Below, in pieces: positions 1 through 7,978 of a DNA stretch of 64,000 nucleotides; positions within the stretch are counted from its first letter, which is position 1, and the number at the start of each line of letters is the position of its first letter. The notes under the pieces were generated by a model. It saw nothing but the letters and a program-made list of their open reading frames with translations, made no database searches and was not told the DNA's origin. The translations under genes were made by a program, and so were the position numbers. The stretch lies in NCBI GenBank assembly GCA_963735455.1, contig CAVTKZ010000002.1, forward strand, positions 372,001 through 436,000, read 5' to 3'. Source of the DNA: Palsa-1033 sp963735455. Its GTDB lineage: Bacteria; Chloroflexota; Limnocylindria; Limnocylindrales; CSP1-4.

Positions 1-204
1 GATCAGCCAGCCACCGCGGCGGCCGCCGGCCAGCGCCCCGGGACTCTTCGGATCGAAGCCAAAGAGGATCGCCCGGATGAACGCCAGGAGGGTCGACTTG
101 CCGGCCTCGTTCTCACCCCGGATCAAGGTCAGGCCTGGGGCGGGCTCGAGGCGCCGGTCGCGCAGCAGGCCGAATCCATCGACCGCGATCTCGTCGATCC
201 GCAT
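1..204 (-). CDS. SbcC/Rad50-like AAA ATPase, N-terminal part (runs off the left edge)
   Basis: Only the first 68 codons are in the window. They start at an ATG and carry a Walker A P-loop (GENEAGKST) about 30 residues in, preceded by a beta-strand reading MRIDEIAVDGFGLL, the usual opening of Rad50/SbcC/RecF-type SMC-like ATPases. By family knowledge such proteins form an ATP-gated coiled-coil clamp with an Mre11/SbcD nuclease and process DNA ends. The gene begins 4 nt after the stop of the SbcD-like gene, so the two are almost certainly one transcript and one complex. The YhaN-type small partner is an alternative subfamily; the coiled coil and C-terminal lobe lie outside the window. Confidence 0.85.
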   Translation of the reverse strand, partial: MRIDEIAVDGFGLLRDRRLEPAPGLTLIRGENEAGKSTLLAFIRAILFGFDPKSPGALAGGRRGGWLI

Positions 205-208
205 CGGC

Positions 209-1480
209 CTAGCCAGCCTCGTCGAGCTGGTCGATCACTCGGGCTTCGGCCGCGTCGAGATAGGCCAGGAGGTCGCTTGTCGACGGCTGGGCGCCGGCCA
301 ACGCTCGGCGGACCCGGGGCTGGTCGTACAGCTCGGCCAGCAGGTCGTGGAGGTCGGCTTCCTGGCCCTGGCGCAAGGCCGCCCGGCTGCGATCGAACTC
401 ACGGAGTGCCTCGCCGAGCAGGTCGCCGGTCTCGCGCCGAGCCGCCAGGTCGATGGACGGCCGGGTTTGGTCCCGGAGCGTCTCGAGCCAGGCAAACGGC
501 TCGCCCGCCCCGAATCGCTGGCGGACGAGGTCGTGAGCATCGCGCAGGACCGCCGTTCGGCGGAGCGAGCCATGGAGAGGCCCTCGGCCGACCAGGGTCA
601 CGAGGGCGACGATCGAGCGACCGGCGGCGTCGGCAGCCGCCTCGATGGCATCGCCGATCGCCTGGATCAGGACCTCCTCGGTCGCGACTCCGTCGATCGG
701 CACGCTCAATCGCTGCCATCGGACGACGTCCATCGGCCGGAACTCGGCCTCGACCCGGCCGTGCTCATCGACATTGACGAGGTAGCAGCCCCGGGGATCG
801 GTCTCGCCCGGATCGCGGCCCTGGGGATTGCCGCAGTACACGATGGTCGGATCTGCCGCCCGCAGGATCCCGTGCCTGTGGATGTGACCGAGCGCCCAGT
901 AGTCCATTCCGCTCGTGGCGAGGTCCGTGATCGAGCATGGCGCGTAGTTCGCATGGCCCTCGATCCCGCCGACATTGGCGTGGAGCAGGCCGATCGCGAA
1001 CGGCTCGTCGCCGTCGCGGTGGAACGTGGCGGCGAGATTGCGGTTGACATCGCGAGTTGCGTAGCTGATGCCATGGACCCGGGCCAGCTCGACGCCGTCC
1101 CGGACCAGGGGTCGACTGGTGACCCCCGTCGCCGGGAAGCGGTAGGCCAGCTCCGGCCATGTCACCGCCGGCTCCCAGCCGTTCAACGGGTCGTGATTGC
1201 CTGTGACAACGAAGGACGCGATGCGCTCACGCGCCAGCCGGTCGAGGCCGTCCCGAAACGCGACCTGGGCGCGCAGGGTCCGGTTGGCGCCTTCGAAGAC
1301 GTCGCCGGCCACCAGCACAGCGTCGGCGTGGCTGTCAAGGGCCAGGGCCACGATCCGGTCCCAGCTGCGCAGGGTCGCGTCCCTGAGGGTGGTTGCGATC
1401 CGCTCGGGAACCGCCTGGCCGAGACCGAGGAACGGACTGTCGAGGTGCAGGTCGCCCGTGTGGACGAACCGGAGCCCCAC
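209..1480 (-). CDS. SbcD/Mre11-like DNA repair metallophosphoesterase (YhaO type)
   Basis: 423 aa with a GTG start. All calcineurin-like phosphoesterase motifs are present in order: GDLHLDSPF near residue 9, GDVFEG near 58, GNHDPLNG near 95, a LLHANVGG histidine near 163 and GHIHRHG near 196. These bind the two catalytic metals of Mre11/SbcD nucleases. Length and motif spacing fit the YhaO/SbcD family. It starts 5 nt after the stop of the GIY-YIG/GreA gene and ends 4 nt before the Rad50-like ATPase gene, giving a three-gene DNA-repair operon. The nuclease call is solid; the exact substrate is not visible from sequence. Confidence 0.9.
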   Translation of the reverse strand: MGLRFVHTGDLHLDSPFLGLGQAVPERIATTLRDATLRSWDRIVALALDSHADAVLVAGDVFEGANRTLRAQVAFRDGLDRLARERIASFVVTGNHDPLNGWEPAVTWPELAYRFPATGVTSRPLVRDGVELARVHGISYATRDVNRNLAATFHRDGDEPFAIGLLHANVGGIEGHANYAPCSITDLATSGMDYWALGHIHRHGILRAADPTIVYCGNPQGRDPGETDPRGCYLVNVDEHGRVEAEFRPMDVVRWQRLSVPIDGVATEEVLIQAIGDAIEAAADAAGRSIVALVTLVGRGPLHGSLRRTAVLRDAHDLVRQRFGAGEPFAWLETLRDQTRPSIDLAARRETGDLLGEALREFDRSRAALRQGQEADLHDLLAELYDQPRVRRALAGAQPSTSDLLAYLDAAEARVIDQLDEAG

Positions 1481-1484
1481 GCCG

Positions 1485-2774
1485 TCAGCGAACCTCGAGG
1501 ATCCGGAACCCGATCCGCCCCGACGGGATCACGACCTCGACGGCATCGCCCGGCTTCCGCCCGATCAGCGCCGCGCCGATCGGCGAGACGTTCGAGATCT
1601 TGTCAGTCCTGGGGCTGGCTTCGGCGGCTCCCACGATCTTGAACGTCGTCGTCTCGAGCGCGCCGGCCGGATCCATCCGCTCCACGACCACGGTCGAGCC
1701 GATCGCCACGACACTGCCCCCGGTGCCCTCGACGACGACCGCATTGCGGAGCTGGTCCTCGAGCTGGCGGACGCGGCCTTCGGCGAACGACTGCTCGCGC
1801 CGAGCCTCGTGGTAGTCCGAGTTCTCCTTCAGGTCGCCCGAGCTCGCGGGCCGCGGCGATCCGGGTGACGATCGCCGGGCGCTGGACGTTGATCAGCTCG
1901 TCGAGCTCGGCCCGCAGGGCGATCAGGCCCTCGGGTGACAGCTGCACGGCGGGTCCGGCCGGCCGGCCGGCAGCCTTGATCGCGGCGGCGGCGGCCCGCG
2001 CTGCCGCTCGGCGCCCGGGGCGTCGTGCTCCGTGGGCGGGCGCTGCTCGAGCGCAGCACCCCGGTCCGGCGGGTGGGATCCGAGGCCCCCCGCCTGCCGC
2101 TCGCCCCGGTCGCCCCGCGGGCGGCCGCCGCGGCTGCCGCGGCCCGTTCAGCCTTGCTGACCGGACCGTCGGCCTCCTCGGCCAGGAGCGCGCCCTTGAT
2201 CCCATGCTGCTTGCGCTCGTTGGTGGCCGACTGGAGATTGGCCCAGGGCAGGACGACGCTCCGGTCGCGCAGGGCCGCCGCTGCCTCGGGGGTGACCCCC
2301 TGGGCAAACGCCGACAGCAGCGCGTCTTCGTACTCCTCGGGCGCGGACGTCGGCGCCCACCAGACGCGCAGCTCGGACAGCACGGTCAGGGTCTTGAGCC
2401 AGTGACCGCCGGCGTGCGGCCGACGGTCGCCGAGGGGCGTCTTGACGAATGCGCCGACCCGGCCGCCAATCGACAGGTTGGTCATCCCGATGTACACGAC
2501 GGTCTCGTCGGGCAGCCAGAACTCGCCCATCCGGACGGCCAGCTCGCGCTGGGTGGGCCGAGCGCCGTCGAGGGTCAGGCCGGGGACTCGCTCGATCCAG
2601 TGGGCGACGAGGGTATGGTCGACTCGGCGCGGTCTTGAGCGGCGTGGCCAGCTCGACAACGTAGACCCCTGGGCCGCCAACCCGGATCGGGCTGCCCCAG
2701 CGGACCGGACCGTCGGCGAGCAGGCCGACGGACCGGAGGAGCTCGGCCGCGCCGAGCGAGCGAGGTTCGGTCAT
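1485..2774 (-). CDS. greA: GIY-YIG-like domain fused to transcript cleavage factor GreA, interrupted by three frameshifts
   Basis: One continuous protein can be read only by changing frame three times, near 2627, somewhere in the low-complexity linker 1990-2120, and near 1836; each change is +1. Order of parts: MTEPRSLGAAELL start at 2774, a GVY...VYIG segment with R and E residues suggestive of a GIY-YIG nuclease fold (to about 2200), an Ala/Arg/Gly-rich linker, then a complete GreA: coiled coil (SPEGLIALRAELDEL), tip DLKEN with the acidic residues that reach into the RNA polymerase secondary channel, and the FKBP-like domain with ISNVSPIGAALIG, ending at 1485. Residues between shifts are well preserved, so the shifts may be assembly errors. 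The GreA call is firm; the GIY-YIG call is inference, because the spacing between GVY and YIG is longer than usual. Confidence 0.75.
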
Positions 2775-2863
2775 TCAGGATCCCAGTGCGGGACTCCCAG
2801 TGTAACCGGCCGCCTCTTCGCGGCGGCTTGCCCGCCGGAAGAGGAGCAGATAGGCGGGAGCGG

Positions 2864-4165
2864 CTAGCTCGACGCTCCGGAGTGACCCCGGATCGGCTTG
2901 CGGTGGGCGTGGCCGTGCTCGGGGGTGGCCGCCCCGGCCCCGAAGCCGTTGCCGCGACCCGAGCCGGAGCCCGCCCGGCCGCCCGGCCCGAAGCCGCGCA
3001 GGGGCCGCACCTCGACCGAGCGATCGGGCACGAACTCCTCGACGACCTGGTAGGGGATCTGGTGCTTGAGCAGGCGCTGGACGCCCTTGAGCAGCTCGAC
3101 CTCGTCCATGCATACCAGGGAGATCGCCATCCCGGACGCGCCGGCCCGGCCGGTCCGGCCGATCCGGTGGATGTAGTCCTGGGGCTCGAACGGCAGCTCG
3201 AAGTTGACGACGTAGGGCAGCTCTTCGATGTCCAGCCCGCGTGACGCGACGTCGGTCGCGACGAGGCAGGTCACCTCGCCGGTCTTGAAGTCCTCGAGGG
3301 CCCGGGTCCGCTCGGGCTGGCTCCGGTCGCTGTGGATCGCGACCGCCGCCACGCCGCGTCGGTCGAGGTACGACGCGAGGCGGCTGGCCGCCAGCTTGGT
3401 CCGGGTGAAGATCAGGACCTGCTGCATGTGATCGCGCCGGATCAGGTGCAGCAGCAGCTCTTCCTTGCGCTCCCGATCGACCGGGTAGAGGACCTGCTCG
3501 ACGCCCTCGGCGGCCGTGTTCCGCCGGGCGACCTCGACGATCGCGGGATTGGTCAGGAACTCGCTGGCCAGGCGCCGGATCTCGTCCGAGAAGGTTGCCG
3601 AGAAGAGCATCGTCTGGCTGCGACTGGGCAGCACCGCGACGATCTTGCGGATGTCGGGGATGAAGCCCATGTCGAGCATCCGGTCGCCCTCATCGAGGAC
3701 CAGGACCTCGACCTGGCTCAGGTTCACCGTGCGCTGGCCCATGTGGTCCATCAGCCGGCCCGGGGTGGCGACCAGGATCTCGATGCCGCCCCGGAGCTCC
3801 TTGATCTGGGGATCGATCGGGACCCCGCCGTAGACCACCGCCGAGCGCAGGGGGACGTACTTGCCATACGTGGCGACGCTCTCGGCGATCTGCATCGCCA
3901 GCTCGCGGGTTGGCGTCAGGACCAGGGCCCGGACGGGATGGCGGGCGGGCGAGAAGCTGGTGTTGGCCTGGACCTTGAGCCGCTCGAGGATCGGCAGGGT
4001 GAACGCGGCGGTCTTGCCGGTTCCCGTCTGCGCGGCGGCGAGCACGTCGCGGCCCGCGAGTACCAGGGGGATCGCCTCGGCCTGGACGGGCGTTGGCTCG
4101 GTGTAACCCTCCTCGGCCACAGCCTTGAGGATGTCGGCCGAAAGGCCGAGGGTATCGAACGACAA
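2864..4165 (-). CDS. DEAD-box ATP-dependent RNA helicase
   Basis: About 433 aa from a TTG start at 4165, which precedes the conserved opening SFDTLGLSADILKAVAEEGY (Q motif). Motif I AQTGTGKT, Ia PTRELA, Ib TPGRL, II DEGD (Asp-Glu-Gly-Asp rather than DEAD), III SAT, IV IFTRT, V ATDVASRGLD and VI HRIGRTGRAG are all present. The C-terminal 40 residues are Gly/Arg-rich (RAGSGSGRGNG), typical of RNA-binding tails of RhlE/CsdA-type helicases used in ribosome assembly and mRNA decay. An open frame continues upstream to 4984, but it overlaps the divergent HhH-GPD gene and is not helicase-like, so the TTG start (13 nt after AGGAG) is preferred. Confidence 0.92.
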   Translation of the reverse strand: MSFDTLGLSADILKAVAEEGYTEPTPVQAEAIPLVLAGRDVLAAAQTGTGKTAAFTLPILERLKVQANTSFSPARHPVRALVLTPTRELAMQIAESVATYGKYVPLRSAVVYGGVPIDPQIKELRGGIEILVATPGRLMDHMGQRTVNLSQVEVLVLDEGDRMLDMGFIPDIRKIVAVLPSRSQTMLFSATFSDEIRRLASEFLTNPAIVEVARRNTAAEGVEQVLYPVDRERKEELLLHLIRRDHMQQVLIFTRTKLAASRLASYLDRRGVAAVAIHSDRSQPERTRALEDFKTGEVTCLVATDVASRGLDIEELPYVVNFELPFEPQDYIHRIGRTGRAGASGMAISLVCMDEVELLKGVQRLLKHQIPYQVVEEFVPDRSVEVRPLRGFGPGGRAGSGSGRGNGFGAGAATPEHGHAHRKPIRGHSGASS

Positions 4166-4288
4166 GCGGCGGGTGGCTCCTGTGCGCCCATCGTGAACGG
4201 CGTCGGGGTTGGGCAGCCGGACGGGCGGGTCGAGGCCGAGTCTACGGGATTCGCCCGGAACGCGAAGGCGATCGAGGCTCCAGCGGAT

Positions 4289-4294
4289 TACGAT
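4289..4294 (+). promoter_or_regulatory. -10 element of a leaderless promoter for the HhH-GPD gene
   Basis: TACGAT ends 6 nt before the ATG at 4301, so transcription would start at or within a few bases of the start codon. No Shine-Dalgarno sequence is present. Confidence 0.6.
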
Positions 4295-4300
4295 TGGCCG

Positions 4301-4873
4301 ATGAAGAGTCCCGATCGCCTCCACTACACCGGTGACGACGCCGCGGACCGCCTGATCGCGGTCGATCCATTGGCCCTCCTGATCGGCTTCACCCTCGACC
4401 AGCAGGTGACCGTCCAGAAGGCGTTCAGCGGCCCGCTCGAGCTGACCCGGCGGACCGGCCGGGCCCTCGACGCCCGGGCGATCGCGGCGATGGATCCCGC
4501 CGAGCTGGCCGGGATCTTCCAGGAGCGGCCGGCGATCCACCGCTTCCCGGGCGCGATGGCCGGCCGGGTCCAGGCCCTGTGCAGCGCGATCGCGACCGAC
4601 TACGACAACGACGCCGCCTCGGTGTGGACCGGCGCCAAGGACGCCCGCGACCTCCAGAAGCGCCTGCTGGGCCTGCCCGGGATCGGCGAGATGAAGGCCC
4701 GCACGATCACCGCGGTCCTGGCCAAGCGCTACGGCCTCGAGCTGCCGGGCCTGGCCGAGGCGCTGCCCAGGCACCCGACCCTGGGCGACGTGGATTCGCC
4801 CGAGGCCCTGGCCTCCTACCAGGCCGGCAAGCGAGCCCACAAGGCGGAGCTGCGAGCCGCCGCCAAGGGCTAA
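4301..4873 (+). CDS. HhH-GPD family base-excision DNA glycosylase-like protein
   Basis: 190 aa. The helix-hairpin-helix segment reads LLGLPGIGEMKARTITAVLA (around residues 126-145), the LPGIG hairpin typical of HhH-GPD glycosylases, and DVDSPEAL follows about 35 residues later. The protein is shorter than MutY/Nth/AlkA and lacks the iron-sulphur cysteines. It resembles a compact uncharacterised HhH-GPD family known mainly from actinobacteria. It opens with DRLHYTGDDAADRLIAVDPLALLIGFTLDQ, matching that family's start. The substrate is unknown; a role in repair of damaged bases is inferred from the fold. Expression is probably leaderless. Confidence 0.82.
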   Translation: MKSPDRLHYTGDDAADRLIAVDPLALLIGFTLDQQVTVQKAFSGPLELTRRTGRALDARAIAAMDPAELAGIFQERPAIHRFPGAMAGRVQALCSAIATDYDNDAASVWTGAKDARDLQKRLLGLPGIGEMKARTITAVLAKRYGLELPGLAEALPRHPTLGDVDSPEALASYQAGKRAHKAELRAAAKG

Positions 4874-5157
4874 GCGCCTCGACCTGGGGCTGTGGAGCGG
4901 TCTGTCGTTGGCATAAGTGGGGTGATTACCGAGGCGGGTTGGTCCGCCATCGAGAGCCTGTCGGCGCATTCCCGGCCGGATCATTCGGCGATTCCGTGCG
5001 TGCCGTCAGCCCCGCAGCGCCGAATCCGGCGCGCTATTGGCCAGGACTGGGGTCGGAGCCGGCCCTTGAGGCACCTGTAGTTGTATGGCTTATCCGACCG
5101 ACGCCGATAAGCGCGGCGGATGGCCGACCCGGTCACGAAGGCTTCACAAACCACGAG
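4874..5157. other. Intergenic region with one inverted repeat
   Basis: No convincing gene. It is less GC-rich than its surroundings. It contains a perfect 7-bp inverted repeat, GCTTATC (5088-5094) and GATAAGC (5106-5112), with an 11-nt loop about 50 bp upstream of the msrA -10. This could be an operator or a weak terminator of the upstream gene; no U-tract follows. Confidence 0.4.
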
Positions 5158-5163
5158 TAGAAT
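5158..5163 (+). promoter_or_regulatory. -10 element of a leaderless promoter for msrA
   Basis: TAGAAT ends 7 nt before the msrA ATG at 5171. This supports that ATG rather than the upstream in-frame start at 5120. Confidence 0.65.
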
Positions 5164-5170
5164 CGCGTGC

Positions 5171-5842
5171 ATGTGGTTCACCGACTCGAACAAGCAATCC
5201 CTTCCTGATCCAGACAAGGCCCTGCCCGGCCGCGCCGAGGCCGTCGAGGTCCCCGAGCGGCACTTCGTCAACGGCGCCAAGCTGACGCCGCCCTATCCCG
5301 CCGGCAGCGAGGTCGCGACCTTCGCGATGGGCTGCTTCTGGGGCGACGAGAAGCTCTTCTGGGAGACACCCGGGGTGATCGTCACGGCCGTCGGCTACGC
5401 CGGTGGCTACACCCCGAACCCAACCTATCGCGAGGTGTGCACCGGCAAGACCGGCCACGCCGAGGCCGTGCGGGTGGTCTTCGACCCCAAGGTCATCACG
5501 TACGAGCAGCTCCTGGCGATCTTCTGGGCGAACCACGATCCGACCCAGGGCATGCGCCAGGGCAACGATGCCGGTACTCAGTACCGCTCCGTGATCTTCA
5601 CCTCGAACGACGAGCAGCGCCGGATCGCCGGGGCGTCACGGGACGCGTTCGAGCCGCGCCTGGCGAAGGCCGGCTATGGCCACATCACGACGGCGATCGT
5701 GCCTCTCGGCGACTTCTACTTCGCCGAGGACTACCACCAGCAATACCTGGCCAAGGTTCCGAACGGCTATTGCCCTGACCACTCGACCGGCGTGAAGCTG
5801 CCCGACGACTTCGTGGTCACTCCGCTGCAGTACGTGGACTGA
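5171..5842 (+). CDS. msrA: Peptide-methionine (S)-S-oxide reductase MsrA
   Basis: 223 aa. The catalytic motif GCFWGDEK sits near residue 54, with the nucleophilic Cys. VGYAGG, the HAEAVRV segment and the C-terminal EDYHQQYL block are all diagnostic of MsrA. The enzyme reduces methionine-S-sulfoxide in proteins using thioredoxin. The start MWF at 5171 matches many MsrA homologues and lies 7 nt after a -10 hexamer; an earlier ATG at 5120 would add 17 unrelated residues. It is a single-gene unit, with the DHFR fragment convergent downstream. Confidence 0.95.
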   Translation: MWFTDSNKQSLPDPDKALPGRAEAVEVPERHFVNGAKLTPPYPAGSEVATFAMGCFWGDEKLFWETPGVIVTAVGYAGGYTPNPTYREVCTGKTGHAEAVRVVFDPKVITYEQLLAIFWANHDPTQGMRQGNDAGTQYRSVIFTSNDEQRRIAGASRDAFEPRLAKAGYGHITTAIVPLGDFYFAEDYHQQYLAKVPNGYCPDHSTGVKLPDDFVVTPLQYVD

Positions 5843-5849
5843 GGCGCGC

Positions 5850-5933
5850 CTACTTGGTGGCGTAGCCGAGGTACGTCACCCCCGACGCGAACGTCCGGGT
5901 CTCGGCGAGGCGAGGGCGGATTGGCGCGTCGAG
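5850..5933 (-). pseudogene. C-terminal fragment of a dihydrofolate-reductase-fold protein
   Basis: Reading leftwards from 5933, 27 codons end in TAG at 5850 and give a tail like ...LAETRTFASGVTYLGYATK. It aligns with the C-terminus of the intact reductase next door (LRLVGTRTFNSGAVLLEY). No upstream part of such a gene exists: the sequence to its right is the start of the opposite-strand paralogue. It is best explained as the remnant of a second RibD-C/DHFR-fold gene cut off by rearrangement. Confidence 0.6.
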
Positions 5934-5977
5934 GCGCGGGAGGGACGCCGTCCCACGCCGGCCTGGCCTGGGCCCGC

Positions 5978-5983
5978 TACGCT
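5978..5983 (+). promoter_or_regulatory. -10 element of a leaderless promoter for the DHFR-fold gene
   Basis: TACGCT ends 6 nt before the GTG at 5990, which fixes that GTG as the likely start and rules out the ATG-like extension from 5921. Confidence 0.6.
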
Positions 5984-5989
5984 GGACCC

Positions 5990-6556
5990 GTGCGATCAAT
6001 CGAGTACTACGTCATCCTCACCGCCGACGGCATGTACGCCGACCCGGTCGGCGGCCTCGACCACTATGACCCCGCCGAGGATGAGCACCGGTACGCCAAC
6101 GAGCTGCTGAAGACCGTCGGTGCCGAAGTGATCGGCCGGAAGATGTACGACGAGATGTCCTATTGGGACGGGCTCGACATCGATGATCCCGCCACACCCG
6201 AGGTTGGTGCCGAGTTCGCCCGGTACTGGCGCGAGACGCCGAAGCTCGTCGTGTCACGCGGCCACCCCGAGCTGGGTCCAAACGCGACGAAGCTCGAGGG
6301 CGATGTCGTCGAGGCGGTCCGCGCAATCAAGTCCACCGATGGCCCGCCGATCTCGGTCGGCGCCGGCGCGGACCTGTTCGCCACACTGGCTGAGGCCGGC
6401 CTGATCGACCGGTATCGCTGGCTCGTCATCCCCAAGGCGATCGGCCAGGGCAAGAGTCTATTCTCGTCGCTCACACGACCGCTGGACCTGCGCCTGGTGG
6501 GCACGCGCACGTTCAACTCGGGCGCGGTCCTGCTCGAGTACGAGCCGGCAGGCTGA
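5990..6556 (+). CDS. Dihydrofolate reductase family protein (RibD C-terminal fold)
   Basis: 188 aa from a GTG. RSIEYYVILTADGMYADP at the N-terminus, GRKMYDEM, KLVVSRG, VGAGADLFATL and the closing TRTFNSGAVLLEYEP strand are the hallmarks of stand-alone DHFR-fold/RibD-C reductases. These bind NADPH and reduce a pterin- or flavin-pathway-like substrate, but most members have no assigned substrate. It is unlikely to be the housekeeping FolA. A truncated relative lies just upstream in the opposite orientation. Confidence 0.85.
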   Translation: MRSIEYYVILTADGMYADPVGGLDHYDPAEDEHRYANELLKTVGAEVIGRKMYDEMSYWDGLDIDDPATPEVGAEFARYWRETPKLVVSRGHPELGPNATKLEGDVVEAVRAIKSTDGPPISVGAGADLFATLAEAGLIDRYRWLVIPKAIGQGKSLFSSLTRPLDLRLVGTRTFNSGAVLLEYEPAG

Positions 6557-6594
6557 CGACAATTCCCCACGGGGCCGGCCACCCATCGATCGGG

Positions 6595-7515
6595 TCAGCC
6601 CTGGCCGGCGAGCCAGGCCATGTCGCGCTCGACGTCCTCGTCGTCACCCAGGTGACCGGCGTCGTCCTTGACCCGGGTCATGGGGTGTGGGATGTGGGCG
6701 GCCAGCCAATCCCCGTGGGCTGCCGGGACGAGGGTGTCGTGGCGGCCATAGCTGAGCAGGACCGGCACCCGGATGTCGGCCACGTCGAAGCCCCAGGGCT
6801 TCGTGAAGGCGATGTCGTCGTCCACCCAGCCATCGACGCCGTGGGCCAGGCCGGCCCGCAGGTTGATCGCAATCCGGCCGGCATGCTTGAACATCTGGGC
6901 GCGATCCGCCTCGGGCATCTCGTAGCTGTCGCCGAGGAAATTGGCGTCCCCAGCGTCGAAGCGCGCGAGCATCGTCGCCGACTCTGTCTCGACGAGCGGG
7001 CGGATGTCCTGCTCGCCGCGCAGGGCGGCCTCAAACTCGTCGATATTGCCCTGGGTCAGGCCGGCCAGGAAGTCGAGCCCCTCGGCTTCGAACGGCGCAA
7101 CGGACACCTCGGCAAGGCAGCGCAGGACGCGATCCGGCAACAGCGCGGCGCAGGCCAGGGCGTGGGGGCCGCCGCCTGATCCACCGGTTACGGCAAACGA
7201 GCCGATGCCGAGCTGGTCGGCGATGGCCACCAGGTCGGGCACGAAGTCGGCCACGATCCGGCCAGGCTGGCGGGTCGACTCGCCGTAGCCGGGACGGTCA
7301 ACGGTGATCCGGCGCAGCCCGTGGCGGGCATAGATCGTCGGGTCCTGCCAGAAGCTGATCCGGCCACCGGGTGTGCCATGCAGGGCGAACAGGGGGACGC
7401 CGTTCGGATCACCCCATTCGGCCGCGGCCAGGGTCCGGCCGTCGTCCGTCCGAATCCGGTGCTCGATGTGCTCCGGAATCGTGGCGTCTGTCCGGGCCAA
7501 TGATTCGGTGCTCAT
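6595..7515 (-). CDS. Alpha/beta-fold hydrolase
   Basis: 306 aa from the ATG at 7515 (MSTESLART). HGTPGG forms the oxyanion loop, GGSGGGP contains the nucleophile Ser, RHDTLVP the acid Asp and DAGHLGD the catalytic His, in the order of a soluble alpha/beta hydrolase. A cap region lies between residues 140 and 230. It is the last gene of a three-gene set on this strand (Gfo/Idh dehydrogenase, GlcG-like protein, hydrolase), 34 nt after the GlcG-like gene. The substrate is not predictable. Confidence 0.88.
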   Translation of the reverse strand: MSTESLARTDATIPEHIEHRIRTDDGRTLAAAEWGDPNGVPLFALHGTPGGRISFWQDPTIYARHGLRRITVDRPGYGESTRQPGRIVADFVPDLVAIADQLGIGSFAVTGGSGGGPHALACAALLPDRVLRCLAEVSVAPFEAEGLDFLAGLTQGNIDEFEAALRGEQDIRPLVETESATMLARFDAGDANFLGDSYEMPEADRAQMFKHAGRIAINLRAGLAHGVDGWVDDDIAFTKPWGFDVADIRVPVLLSYGRHDTLVPAAHGDWLAAHIPHPMTRVKDDAGHLGDDEDVERDMAWLAGQG

Positions 7516-7549
7516 GCTCGGGCCCCGGTCCCGAGCCGCGAGTGATCGA

Positions 7550-7978
7550 TCACGATGACGCTCCTTCGACTGAGGCCAGGCTGGCCGCTGCCCAGCGGGC
7601 GAGTTCGATATCGGCATCTTCGGGGAGGCCGCTGATCCCGATGGCGCCGATCACCTCGCCGCCGGCGATGATCGGGACCCCGCCACCCCAGCCGACGTAG
7701 CGCAGGTCGCCGAAATTGGTGAGCGGGAAGCCCTCGCTCCGTGAGCGCTCGCCCAGGCCGCCCGATTCGGCCCGTTCACGAGCTGCGGTGAAGGCCTTGT
7801 TGATCGCGATATTGATCGACGCCAGGCCACAGCCGTCCGTCCGCAGGAAGGCGACGAGCTCGCCGTGGGGGTCGACGACCGCCACCGCGGCGCGCCCTGC
7901 CTGGGCGTCGAGGCGGTCCCCGATCAGCGCGATCAGGCCGCGAGCTTCCCGGCTGCCGATCTCCCTGCGCTGGGACAT
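7550..7978 (-). CDS. GlcG/HbpS-family (DUF336) protein
   Basis: 142 aa. AVVDPHGELVAFLRTDG, INKAFTAA, GGVPIIAGGEVIGAIGISGL and a conserved Asp shortly after match the GlcG/HbpS family, whose best studied member binds haem; many others are cofactor- or oxidation-related accessory proteins of unknown activity. Its ATG overlaps the stop of the Gfo/Idh gene as TGATG, so translation is probably coupled. Co-transcription with a dehydrogenase suggests an accessory role in the same pathway (inference). Confidence 0.85.
   Translation of the reverse strand: MSQRREIGSREARGLIALIGDRLDAQAGRAAVAVVDPHGELVAFLRTDGCGLASINIAINKAFTAARERAESGGLGERSRSEGFPLTNFGDLRYVGWGGGVPIIAGGEVIGAIGISGLPEDADIELARWAAASLASVEGASS

Noticed and set aside
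77..1642. Long plus-strand open frames opposite the SbcD-like gene (and similar ones across the window)
   Set aside because: High GC content gives long open antisense frames; they have repetitive Arg/Gly/Asp-rich composition and mirror real genes on the other strand.
4166..4984. N-terminal extension of the DEAD-box helicase to 706 aa
   Set aside because: The extra 273 residues are antisense to the HhH-GPD gene, have no helicase similarity and lie before a usable TTG start.
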